Origin: Tribonema minus
Lineage: Eukaryota > Sar > Xanthophyceae > Tribonematales > Tribonemataceae
DNA: 64,000 nt
Assembly: GCA_017506865.1 (NCBI GenBank)
Contig: JAFCMP010000086.1
Span: 240,256 to 304,255, forward strand
Direction: 5' to 3'
A program made the position numbers and the translations under genes. Shown here one piece after another: positions 37,130 through 50,000 of this stretch; within the stretch, counting starts at the first letter, position 1; every line of letters begins with the position of its first letter. The notes beneath the pieces are model-generated. The model worked only from the letters and a program-made list of their open reading frames with translations. It ran no database searches and was not told where the DNA came from.

Positions 37130-38083
37130 TTTGGTTGAAGTTGCACTTGCCGTGAGGCTGTAGCCGCACGATCGCCAGCTCTTACAGCAAATCCACTGGC
37201 AGCGTTCACTGCGCATCGCCCATGCCAGTAGCTCCAGTAGTGCAGGGAGGCGGACGTTGCAGCGCGGTGGCGGGGCCCCCGCTCACCAAACACGAAACGA
37301 ACGGGTGGGTGTACCTTGCGCAATTTCAAATGGCGAGCTGCTACAACATCAAGCCTGTCGCAGTGCCAGATACAGATGAATGCATTCGTGGCAAGCCACA
37401 CAGACGCACAATCATCAGCACACGCTTGCCAAGCGGCCTGAAGGCACAGCTCAACCGTGAACACACACGCACGACATGCAGAAGCCACAGAAAATTGGGA
37501 AGCCACAGAGAATTGGGGGGGGGGGGGTTGGCAATGCGTATGGCACATTGGGCGGCGCAGGGGGTGACCCCCGCTGTGTGTACAGAAAACCCCCGGAAGG
37601 AGCGAAATACGCCGCTCACAGCTGCTTTTGAGAGAAAAACCAATGAGGGCGCGCTACAGCGGTCACGAGCGGCAGGGGGAGGGAGCGAGGCACATTTACA
37701 CCCCTCACTACTGGTAGGCAACCTGCGTTCTGTTTGCCTCCCTGTGTCGGCCTACGGGACGCCTGCCCCTCCCCCCCACGTGTCTGTCTGTCTATTGTCG
37801 CAGGTGGCGGCGGTGGCGGTGGTGGTGAAATTTGTGCAGGTGCGGGTGCGCGCAGCGGCGCACGATTGAGCGCTGAGACGTGAGCAAAATGGCGGTGCCT
37901 CACTGCCTCAGATCCACCCCAAAGTACTTTGTCAGACTGACTTGGTCAAGAGAACCCTGGAAATCATGTACGTGTGCCGGAGCTGCAACAGCTCTTCTCT
38001 TTGCAGAATAACCGAAATCGAAACGCGGTGCCCTAGTGACATCACAGCTGCGGCTGCTGCGGCCGGCACTCAGGGGGGCTGCG
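37130..38083. other. Intergenic region between two minus-strand genes
   Basis: Nothing codable is supported. It holds an 11-base G run near 37509 and short GGT/GGC repeats near 37805-37825. It should contain the promoter of the ankyrin gene (start at 37129) and the 3' end of the RING/GAF gene. Confidence 0.55.
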
Positions 38084-41000
38084 CTAGTCCACGTTTGCGT
38101 CAAACTTCCACGAGCGGACGGTGCGCTCAATGAAGGCCCTTAGCTGCAAGGATGCAGACAACGGGGGTAGCAGGGGGGTGAAATTAGAATCTCGACAAGT
38201 GGATCATCAACTGCATTTGCAGTGGGTGCAGTACTATGCAGAGGTAGGTGCAGTTGAAGCAATGACTGCAACAGTGGGTGACAAGTGCTGGCATTCACAG
38301 CTTGGGCCGACCGTACTGATGCAGCTTTGTGGTGGCCCTAGTACAACTACCATCACTGCAGCAGCGGTGTGCGCCGTGCTTTTTGTTGTTTTTGGCTGCA
38401 TGATGCTGGCTTTTGATCAAACCAGCATGCCCCACAGCAAGCAAGTAGCTCAAACTGGTTTCATGTCTACAAAAGCTCCACGGGGGAGGATCACGCACGT
38501 ACCACAGGATTCACATGTATTTGCCATGGGGTTTAAACGATGAACAAAAATGGGGTACACATGTACTCACCGCAGGGTTCACATGTACTGTCTTGCGGCT
38601 GTAGAACACTATGACAAATGTCACGCCCCTGCGGCTGACAACTGGCACTCCAAACGTGGTGCGGATGCCCGTCTGCACAGCACGCAGCAGCAGCGATCAG
38701 CACAAGCAGCAGCGAGCAGCGGTTGAGACATGCTGCAGAGTTGCCTTTGCGCGTGTCCACGCTGGCAACATGGCGCAAAGTGCACAACGCCAATGTGCCA
38801 TGTCCCTTTTTTTTGTTTGACTGACATGAACACATCTTCACGCAACATTCACATCTGCTTGGCTGCTTGAGATGATAAAGCATTGGCCAAGAAGCCCAGC
38901 TTATTCAAGCAGCACATGATCAAGTGTTGAACATACAACAAACAAATCCCTGGTCTTTGCCCAGCAACACCATAACCGCAGCAACACCAAGACATCTGTT
39001 GCAGAAAAGAGGCTGTGCCCTGGCAGCTGACGTGATGCAATTGAACCTTGAAAGGCATTTCTATAAAGCATTAACATATAGCCACTGTGTTCTCGGGTCC
39101 ATATATAGCAACTGTTCTAGCGTCACCTTTTGTGCTTTGTGAAACAAGTCCAATATGAAAATTGGACTTGTAGTAAAATGCCAATTGAGCACTCTCGGAT
39201 AGGCGGCACTGCTCAAGCAAACACTTGCATATCATATAGCACTATGACCAACAGCACTTCTGCAGCAAAGCTCAGATTGTCGCCGCGCGTGGGCAGAAAA
39301 CTCAAGCTTAACTTGCCTTGATGGCACCGTTGAGTCGCAGAAACATGTTGTGACCCAGGAGGTGCACATCCTCTTGCCACTCGCTAGTGTTGGAGCCGAA
39401 CACGCGGCCTGGGAGGCCCTCGCCCTTCTCAAAGCTAAAGTTGGTGCTGTATTCTCCCCACTCCTCTAGCTCCTGCAAACGCAACGAGAGGCATGCCAGG
39501 CAGCAACATCATGTGAATAAATTCAGAGTCATGTGCACTTCTCAAAGCTGAAGTTGGTGCTGTATGTGTTGTTGTTCCGACATGAGGAGCGAGTGCCGCT
39601 CGAGTGTCCACCACACACCGCAGTGATGGCGCTATGCGCTGTCAAATCGTTTCCAAGGATGCAGCATAAACACCAATCGTCCACAGATGTTAGCCACCAT
39701 CACAACTTGCCTGGGTAAATAGTGGCAGCAGCAAGCATAGCACAAGAGGCGCAGCCGCCCACTGCCAGACCTTCACACTCGCCATGCACAAAATTTAAGC
39801 ATTTATCAAGCCACCAATAATGAAAAACTTGCCTTGACGTTGGTAAAGTAGCCAGCGTGGAACAGGACCACCCGCCCCCCTGTCTCCTGCCGTGCAAGGG
39901 GCACCCAGACGTCCACTGCCTCAAATGGCACCTGAGTGAAAACCAACAAGGCGAAAAGTGCAGCTCCTGTCAGTTGCACAATACGTGACAGACTCTGGGT
40001 ACCTTGAGAAAGGAAGGCGGATGGGAGCACCACAATGTTGAGCGCTGACACGTACATCGATGTAATACATCAATTACACATCCAGACAGTCACCGTACTG
40101 TACACTTCAGTTGGAGCCTTGTGGCACACTACATGGAGACTAGAGCTACTGTTAACAGCGCACCGAAGCCGTCTGCAGCTATTGAATATGTAAAAGCAAA
40201 GTGCTACACGAGAGCCCAGAGCGTTTGAGTGCGCATCAGGGGTAATATTATTACAAACTGCGTTGTTGTTCATGCAATGCCCTTGTTGCAAAGACACACG
40301 TCAAGGTAGTACCAGTTGGCTGCTCTTAGGGTTAAGGCTAGGTAGGGTAAGGCACAGCGCACACAAGACGCCTACGGCCAGCGAGCTGTAAGGCGGGGTA
40401 AGGATGAATTTGAGATAACGTCAGCAGGACGTTGCACTTGATGTCAGGGAAATATTTGTTTGGAGGCAGTGTGTGAGAGCACTACTTACGCTCTGCCACA
40501 ATGCCTGTCGTTCATAAATAAACCAAGGCATCAGCTTACCCTCATTGGTAAGCTCAGGCCTCTGGAGTATGTGCAAAGTCATGCTCAGACAAACGAGGTA
40601 TGCATATTTCCTACAAGCACCTCCAGAACCGCTCATCACAAGCCGTTTGCATCAATGCATCAAGTACATGACCGATCGGCACAGTAACAAAAACCATCTT
40701 CCACTGGCTACTACCTGCTGCAAGAAGCTGCCGGCACATGCTGATTGCAAACGGAAAATCATGTGCACGACCAATGATCAAAGCCGCCGACACCTGCCGC
40801 TCGCAAACAAAAAATCACACGCACGACTGATCAACTGAGTAACAAGCACCGTCTTCAACCAGCTAGTACTTGCCGCAAAAAGCTGCCGGCACATGTTGCT
40901 CGCGAAGTTGCATCATGTAGGTCAAGCGACCAATCAGCACAGTAACAAGCACTGTCTTCAGCCAGCTACTACATACCTGTTGCAAGAAGCTGCCGACAAA

Positions 41001-44000
41001 GTCCTGAAAGAGCTCATTACCGCCTTCCGTGTCTTCCTCCTCCTCTGCAGGGCCATCATCCCTGCTTAGCCCACCGCCCCCCCCTGATGCAGCCCCCCCT
41101 ACATGCGCACCATCCATGTCCATCACCGTTTGCGCGTCGCCTCCATGGGTGAGGTCGGCGGGCCTGGGATGCAAGGTACATGGGCGACAGGGTGACGGTT
41201 ACGTCAGTTACCATGTTGTGTTCTGCAGGGGGAGATGCCCCCCTCAATGTCGTGCTCTGCAGGGGGAGATATCCCCCTCATTTGTGCCCGTTGCACTCAG
41301 GGAGGGGGTCAGCGGTCCATTCTATGATGCGAGATGAGTACACAGCGCACGTGTCAGTTTAGCTGATGAGTACAAAGCGCACGTGTAGTTTAGCTGCTGT
41401 GCTGCTCCATGTTGATGTTGAAGTTACACTTGACGCTGCGCCCTCGACACCCTTAGCATCAACATAGCGTTTGTCTGTGGGGCACACTGAGAGAGTGTGA
41501 TCATCATAAAAATATGGCAATCCAGCGAGCCAATGTCTTTTGCTGCTCGAGAGTAGGTAGCCTAAGGTAGGTATGTACATACACACTTGCTTGAGGGTAG
41601 GTATGAACACTGTCCCATGTTGCATCAGGGGGGTGCCTCGAGCGGAGGTACCTCATTTGCGTCTGTTGGACGAGGCGCCGCCTCTAGAAAGCCTTGCATA
41701 ATACGCCACTAATGCGGGTGCGCTTCGTGCACGAATGTGGCATTGTTGTGACACACACTGCGCAAGGCAGCTACCTGGGCACCAAAATCAACACCTGAAG
41801 GAATGACATTGACAAGGCTGGGCGCACAAACATGAACCGCGGCCAGCTCCTCTGTGCACAGGCAGGTGTGCTGGTAGGCATGTGTACTTCTATAAACGGT
41901 GCATGAATACCTACCGTACATGTTGAGTTTGGTTCATGATTGCACAGGTGTCGCGTGATGTAGCTCAGCGCGGCGAATGCGGCCAAGGCATGAGTGCGTG
42001 ACCCTAACCCCAACCCTAAGGCGTCTGTCTGTCAGCACGCGTCACGCTTTTCAGCTCAGCACCGACACTGCTTGCGTGCGTTTGTGCAAAAATAACAACA
42101 CAAACGCGCACAAGCCGCGCTATCGACGCACACCGACAACGAATAAACGCACAAGCGCGAGCTGCACCTGTCGTCGAAGTGCGTGCAGGCAGCACCGCTC
42201 AGCTGCTGCTGCGCTCCCCCCCCCCACAGCAAACGCCGCGCGTCCCATGAATGCGCCAAAGGAACGTGTGCAAATGTCAAGGTAGCCATGCGGCACGCGC
42301 AGCGCCACTGCTTGCATGCCCTTGTCCGACGCACACAGTATCAAAAAAATTCCAAAAACGCGCAGATCGCACCTGTCGTCGAAGTGCGTGCAGGCAGCAC
42401 CGCTCAGCTGCTGCTGCTGCGCGCCCCACAGCAAACGCCGCGCGTCCCATGAATGCGCCAAAGGAACGTGTGCAAATGTCAAGGTAGCCATGCGGCACGC
42501 GCAGCGCCACTGCTTGCATGCCCTTGTCCGACGCACACAGTATCAAAAAAATTCCAAAAACGCGCAGATCGCACCTGTCGTCGAAGTGCGTGCAGGCAGC
42601 ACCGCTCAGCTGCTGCTGCTGCGCGCCCCACAGCAAACGCCGCGCGTCCCATGAATGCGCCAAAGGAATGTGTGCAAATGTCAAGGTAGCCATGCGGCAC
42701 GCGCAGCGCCACTGCTTGCATGCCCTTGTCCGACGCACACAGTATCAAAGATTTCCAAAAACGCGCAGATCGCACCTGTCGTCGAAGTGCGTGCAGGCAG
42801 CACCGCTCAGCTGCTGCTGCTGCGCGCCCCACAGCAAACGCCGCGCGTCCCATAAATGCGCCAAAGGAACGTGTGCAAATGTCAAGGTAGCCATGCGGCA
42901 CGCGCAGCGCCACTGCTTGCATGCCCTTGTCCGACGCACACAGTATCAAAAAAATTCCAAAAACGCGCAGATCGCACCTGTCGTCGAAGTGCGTGCAGGC
43001 AGCACCGCTCAGCTGCTGCTGCTGCGCGCCCCACAGCAACCGCCGCGCGTCCCATAAATGCGCCAAAGGAACGTGTGTGTATGTCAAGGCAGCCATGCCA
43101 TGCAGCTTGCGCACCGCCACCGCTTGCCCGACACACAGAAAAAATCAACGAAACACGCAAAAAATCGCACCTGTTATCGAAGTGCGTGCAGGCAGCACCG
43201 CTCAACTGCTGCTGCTGCTGCGCATCCCCCGCCAATAAACGCCGCGCGTCCCCCCCCTCTCCCAGCGCCGCGCTGTTCTGGAATGCGATCGACGCCAGGT
43301 TGTTGCCGAGGCTGCTCCACATGTCTATGCCGTCGTCGCCCCCCATGTCGCCGTGCAGGGCGTCTGCGTGAAGTGCGTGGAACTCCGCGTCTGCTGCTGC
43401 GGCGGCAGACACTGAGCTGTTGACGCCGGCGCCGCCGAGCCCGTCCATGAGGTCCATGAGCCAGGTGTTGGGGGTGGAGGTGTTGTTGGCGCCGTTTGGG
43501 GGGCAGTTGAAGGCGCTCTGCAGGGGGGGGGGGGGGGGGGGGGGGGGGGGTGATATTAGATTAGGGTAAGTAGGTACGGTAGGTACTCCTGAGCAAGTGC
43601 CTGCGAGAGGGTGGGAGTCTTGTGTTGTGCGTTCGAAGGGTACAGCAGTTGCAAACAAAGATTAACAGCCGCTGCAGCAGCTGGCTACTGTAGCACTAGA
43701 ACAGCACTCTGCGGTGGGCCCTGAAGTGATGCTAAGAAACACTTGTTGGTACTAGCAGCAGCCGTTGATACAGTAGCTGTGCGAAGCTACGCGCAGTGAC
43801 TGCAGGGCCAAGGGGCGTGTCGTAAGCAGCAAGACAGATCCACCAGCATCATTTGCATTTGTTGTGAACACTCAAATGAGGCACGTACCATATAAGCACT
43901 GCTGTGGTTGCCTGCGACAGCTATGAACATGCAACAACCCTCACGGAACGCGAAGCATTGATTGCGGCTCCGAAAGCCTCAGCAACAGAGACACCACAAC

Positions 44001-47000
44001 GGTCGCAATCATCACGCACATCATGCACCAAGTTGCAAGGGCTCTTGGATGCCAGCTACTTCAAGTGATACCTCAATTTAAACTTCAAGTTCAACTCAAG
44101 CCCGCGCGTACCGGCAGCACCAGATGCTGGTGGTAGACATGGGAGTAGAAGTCTGACATGGCCGCGGCCTGCTGCTGCTGCTACTTCAAGTTAATTCCTC
44201 AAGTTCAACTTTGAGTTAACAGCAAGCCCCGCGCGTACCGGCAGCACCAGATGCTGGTGGTAGACATGGGAGTAGAAGTCTGACATGGCTGCCGCCTGCT
44301 GCTGCTGCGCCTGTTGCTGCTGCTGCGTTGGGTGGTAAAGCTTCATGGAGTGAACGCCGTCGTGCGTGCTGACCATGTTGTTGATAGCGCCCGGCGCATG
44401 GCTGGACGTTGAGCCTTCTGGCGTATGCTGCAATAGGTTATCAAACAAAGGGACATATACATTGCGTATTGTCGTTCAGCAGGTTATGCTGAAGGTGTGC
44501 GAGCGTGCAGTGTGAAGCTGCTTTGCAGGCGCAATATGTACATTGTAGCACGCACATGAGGCAGTTGAGACGACAGATAACCTGTAGCAGATACAAAAGT
44601 AGGGAGGGTGGGCCCTGTGGCGTGCGTTGCAATGGAACGGGCATGCGAGCATTGTCTCTGTCGTGCAAGCAGCTCCCGCTTCTTGATGTTCTGAGTGTAC
44701 GAAGCTTCTGCCTTCATGATGATACAGGGGGGGTCACGATAAAAGAGCGCTCAATATAAGAGCGGTCACAGTATAAGAGCGGTCTGACGGCTGAACACGG
44801 ATCTGGTCGATATAAGAGCGATGTGGTGTTGCGCGGGCAGACCGCTCTTATATCGTGCCCACCTACCACTTGCCGCCTCACGAACAATGCCTGATCAGCG
44901 GATTCTGCGTGATATTCAACAACGCTCAAGCGCGTACCGATCAGTCACAGCGTATAGCGCACGGTGCGGTTGCTTAATTCATAGCCGACTTCAACTGATG
45001 GCACACTAACCCTAGCTATTTACTTCAAACCCTAGTTCTACGGCTAGGGTTAGCCTAGGGTTAGCCCTAACCCTAGTTGAGCACAAGGACGATATAGGAG
45101 CGGTCACAGTATAAGAGCGGTGAGGCTGGCGGGACGGACCCGCTCTTATATCGTGACCCCCCCTGTATGTGCACGTGCTTTCACAGGAAGTGAACTGCCA
45201 GTCAGGTAGTCTTGCATGTTGGCGGGAACGCTTGACAACAGACCCCATGCACCGGCGCTCTACAGAAGAAGAATCGCCTGTACATTTAACTTCATGTGTA
45301 TGTTATGCATGCCTGTGCGGTGCCTGCAGCCCAGCAACTCCTGCGCGCCATGCCTCCTGACACTAAAAAGTCTTAATTACTACTACAGCACTCTGTACTT
45401 CAACTTCACATGTGACGCACACCTGTACAAGGAAGAGCGGCGCCATTGGAGACAGCGCAAAGTCGCCCCCCGTCTGGGGGCCCGGTTGTGGCACCATGGT
45501 GTTGAGGAATTTGGTGATGGCGTCGCTGCCACTTGGTCCCGTCTGCGCAGAAGATGGTGCACCAGTGAGACACTCACCTACTTGCATGCATTGTGCGCTC
45601 AAATTGACCAAAGAGAAATGTCGAAGACGGGTTGTCATGGACGAATGAATTGTAAACAATTTCAGCGGTGTTGCGCCTTTAAGTGGCGCGCCATTCGACA
45701 GTGCACGAAGTTGAAGTGGCGGCTGAATGATGGCCAATTCTGATCAATCGGTAGGGCGCACGCGCCTCAGCACGCACTCATTACCCGCAAGTCAAAGGCG
45801 TCGACGCTTAGCAAGTGAGTGCTCGAGCAGGGGGGCAATTTATGCGGATTGTAAATTTGATAAGAAAACCCAGGAGCACTGCATGCTTGTTGAATTGCAT
45901 GCGTTGGCCAACACTACAGTACAAGGTACGAGAACGTCGTGTGTATCAAAGCTGCTCATATCAAAATGCAAACTACCAAGATCCACAACACCTTCGTACA
46001 TACATGTATGCCCGCTGGTTGGAGAACCGGCTCCTGTCGATCAACCCAAACAATCCACATACTTGCAGATTTGACAAGGAGCTCAAACTGCACAAGCAGT
46101 TTGAAAAAAAGTTGGGGGGCAGAAGCAACATGGTATACGCATGCATACCTACACTATACCCTGGCAAACACACACGTATACCTACGTACCCGCTTGTTGG
46201 AGTTCCAGCTCCAGGCGTCGCGCAGCTTCTGGTTGACTGTGTGCGCATGCGCCACGAACCGTTCGCGCCATTCCGCCTGTCGCGCAGCACGAGGGCACAT
46301 GGTTAGCACTGACCACACATGCAAACACACATTGACGTCAGTCCGCCTTGCGCACATCCGCGGGGACAACGTCGGGACTGATTACACGCACGCCATCTCC
46401 GCCCGCTGCATTGAGGAGCACGGCGTTAGGGTTGACTACACAAACAACCTGCTCACTCCGCCTGTCGCACAAATTGAGCTTCACCTAACCCTGAACCCAA
46501 AGTGCAGCGCTTTATATGAAGTGATGGACGGTCTGACGCAAACACGTGAGACGCGCTGAAGCAGTTTTGCAACAGTACCGCTTCTCAAGAACATGCATGA
46601 TAGAAGCTGCAGACCATATGTGCTAGTGGGATATCGGGTAATATGCAAAGCATCATGTAGGGCCAGGTACGGCGTGTTGCACATCCTTTGAGCACTGCGA
46701 CACCTGCCAATAAAGTCGTCGCCGGTTCGTGCACAATCCTACCCATCTCGCAATACGTTACATACCAACCCCACCCATTCACCTACAGTACATACCTGCA
46801 TTTTCTCGCTGAGGATGGGCGTCGTCCCCGCCCCGCGCACATTCTACGCACCTTGGAATACCTTACATACCCACCCACCCCGTTACCTACATACCTGCAT
46901 TTTCTCGCTGAGAATGGGCGTCGTCGCCGCTCCACGCACAGTCTGCCCCTCCGCCATGAGGAACATCTCCTCGAGCTCGCTGACGCGGCGCTGCCGCACG

Positions 47001-50000
47001 CGGTGCGCGGCAATGGCCTCGAGCGTCGGCTCTCGTGCCGGCGCGTGCGCGTAGAAGCGCTTGCCGATCTTCAACTTCTTGCTGAGGCGCGTCTGGTTGC
47101 AGTTCAGCTGCATGCGGGGGGAATGGGGGGAAAAGGGTGAGTGTGGAGGGTGGGTGGGGGGAAGGAGGGTATGGGTTGGGGGGGGAGAATTGGTGTCTGG
47201 CAGCTGTTTGCATAGCGTAGCGGCGTGTAGCGCACTGGTGTAAAGTGTAAGTGTAAAGCACCTGGACTTCTTGCTGAGATGCGTTTGGTTGCAGTTCAGC
47301 TGCGCGCGGGGGAACGGCGGGGGAAGGGGTGTGAGTGTGTGAACTTGACAGCAACAAGAAATTGCTTGTTTGTGCCTGCGTTGGAGCAACAACATCAGCT
47401 GCCGCCTGCTCAAGCTTGATACTTCAGGTTCTTTCAAGCAGCAACAAAATTCAAATGCTCTGGTGCGCACTATGCTTATGTGAATGTTTGCACCAATGGC
47501 TTCAGACGACCAAGACGATATCGTGCGACAATTTTCACACTCAGAGAGCATCAGCCCCACCGATTCTCAGGATTAGCGGTCAGAGAACGGCCACGGAGGT
47601 CTATTGTAGAATGCATGTCAAGTGCTCTGACGTACAGGTAGGTCTGAGCAGCCGATACATGTATATGAGGCACAGCCCGCAAAATTGCATATCCAAATAA
47701 CACATGAAATACCGTGATGCAAATAGGTGTGATTTGTCATGCACGTGTTCATCAAAGTTGGCACCAAATCACTAGCGCCTTCAGTTGAGCCCTCGCTTCA
47801 TATCGCGGCGGCGCTGTCTGCTGACGGCGGAAGAGGCGCAAGAGCGCAGTGCTGCTGTAGAGCAACCAGGAGGATGCCACATGCTCCAGCGGCAAATGAG
47901 AGACTACCGGACTTGTGCCTCCAAACAGGTTCTTACAAGGCATGCGTTGGCGCGATAGGGATTGTGCGCCCCATCATTGGACAGCGCCTGCAGCACAGCC
48001 AGAAGCTTGTGCAGTGCCCAGTCTCAATGCTCAGATGATTGCTGTGCAGCGCCTACAATGTCTCATGATGCATCATTATCGCGTTTGTTTGACGTTTGGT
48101 TGAATCTTCATTTTTCATCAACGTCACGAGCAGCATGCCTGCCCAGGACACTCATTTAGAACACAGTCGCAAACTGTAACTGACTGTTGTCACAGCAAGG
48201 AGCTTGAGTTGAAGTTGGTGTTGAAGTGCGGGTTTTGTGGCATGCAGCCCGCACGCGAAGCAGGCTGTGGTGTCTGTTTTGAGGTCAGACATCTATGTGC
48301 GTCGCAGCACGTCCGCTTTGTCCTTGCCTATCATGTGCTACAGCAGTGCACACACCATCCATGCCACGGCTGCAACCACGAACTTTCAGCTTCAGGGAAG
48401 GTGTATGGTACACACAGAAAACAAAGCGGCAGTCAGCGCACTTGCCACCTGCCTCTTGTCCACGGCCAGCAGTGCATCTTCCACCATGACGCCAGCCATA
48501 TGCTGCCTGTCCTACTTTGAAAACCGTTTCAAAAAGTGCCGAACTGGAGTTGTACTGGTGGAAGATGTGCAACCTGATATACTTCGAGGTATGTCATTCG
48601 CCGGCCGATCTAGCAAGTACGTCAGCTCATTCCCTTGCCCAACCTACAGCATGGAAGCCTGGAAGTCGCCAACTACATTCTGCGCATGCAGCTTCAGATG
48701 CCACCCTCATAGAACACACAGTTGAAGTTGAAGTTTCATTTTGCCCACATTGCCGTCCAGCGTGCTGCGCTCACTAGCTTGGTGTCCCCGGAACAGTTGG
48801 AGATGCGCAAATTCGTCAAATGATGTGCTGTGCGCATTGCGCACGTGCAGCGGTGCGTTGACTACGCTGTTGATAATGTTTGACTGAAGCCCCAATTGCT
48901 CTGTTCAGCTTCGTACAAATTTGCACTTGCCTCGATTTGCAGCAGGCGTGCCTGGTTGTCAATCATCACACAAGTACTTCATGTACAGCATCTCATTAGG
49001 TAATGTTGGAGTTGTACTTTGCAGGTGATCATCAGCTGCCTTCCTCTTGTCACACACCCTGTTGACCGTGCCAGGCCTGACATTGTCCATATCAAGCCGC
49101 ATATGACACTTCTTTTGATTGTCTTCAACTTGAGGTACATCACTCACCTTCTTAAAAGGTGTTTGACTTGTATGCTGCCTTTCACCTGACAAACTTCATT
49201 CACAGACCGCGGCAGGTTGCCCGCCGGCTTTCTCCCATGTGACCCAGCAGGCAACGCGCCTGCCCGGCATCCAACTTTCACTCTGCCAAAACGCACACGC
49301 CTAAACCAACTTCAACTGCAGGTCACAATCACTCACCAGACGGCACAGCAGGCTCGCCAGCTTTGTCCCCTCCCCAATTGGCAGCGTGCCCGCCTCAAAA
49401 TCGTCAATGACGTGCTGCGCGTATAACGTCTCATACGAGTGCCACCGCCCCGTCCGCAGCTCCGGCTCCACGTGAGGAGCGTCGCCTCCGCCACTTCCGT
49501 GAGGTTCAACTGGCAGAACTTGAAGTCCATCCCTGCTCACCCACAACCAACAGCAACAGCGGACGTCAATGTGTGTGTACGTCATCCAGCAAACTTCAGC
49601 ATTGTGATCTTTTGCAACCAGACATAGGAACCTGTGTTGCAAGCCTTGTGTTGACCAGCTGCGCTCGCGTTCACCCCTCAGCGAGAACTTGCATAAAGAG
49701 TACACCCACGGTGAGGCGCAGACTTCGCAAATGACCGCCGCAAATGAAAACGAATCAACAGACCGTAGAGCTCTAGATGACAAGGCATGGTTAGCCACAA
49801 GTGCCTTCCACCAATAACAGTGGTCGCCGCTGCTGCAGCAATTGGCCACGAGTCAAGCAGTACCACCATATCCAATTAGTCAGACTTCTGTGTGCAAGCT
49901 TTCAGCGTTCGATGCACGGGTGTTCAATATCGGAATGGTGCAAAGCTCAGGCTGCAGCCCCTGAGTAATGCATAGAGAATTTTGCGCAATGGTCCTTGGG

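Noticed and set aside
42479-43120. Long open frames running through the 202-bp array on both strands
   Set aside because: They arise from repetition of a stop-poor unit and do not match the spliced reading frame.
42050-43200. 202-bp array considered as a CRISPR array
   Set aside because: Units are contiguous with no unique spacers, in a eukaryotic gene, and each contains an exon-intron boundary.
47502-47570. Short plus-strand peptide starting MASDDQDDIVRQF and an overlapping minus-strand MGLMLSECEN frame
   Set aside because: Both are under 30 codons, antisense to each other, and not needed by the phase-consistent RING/GAF model.
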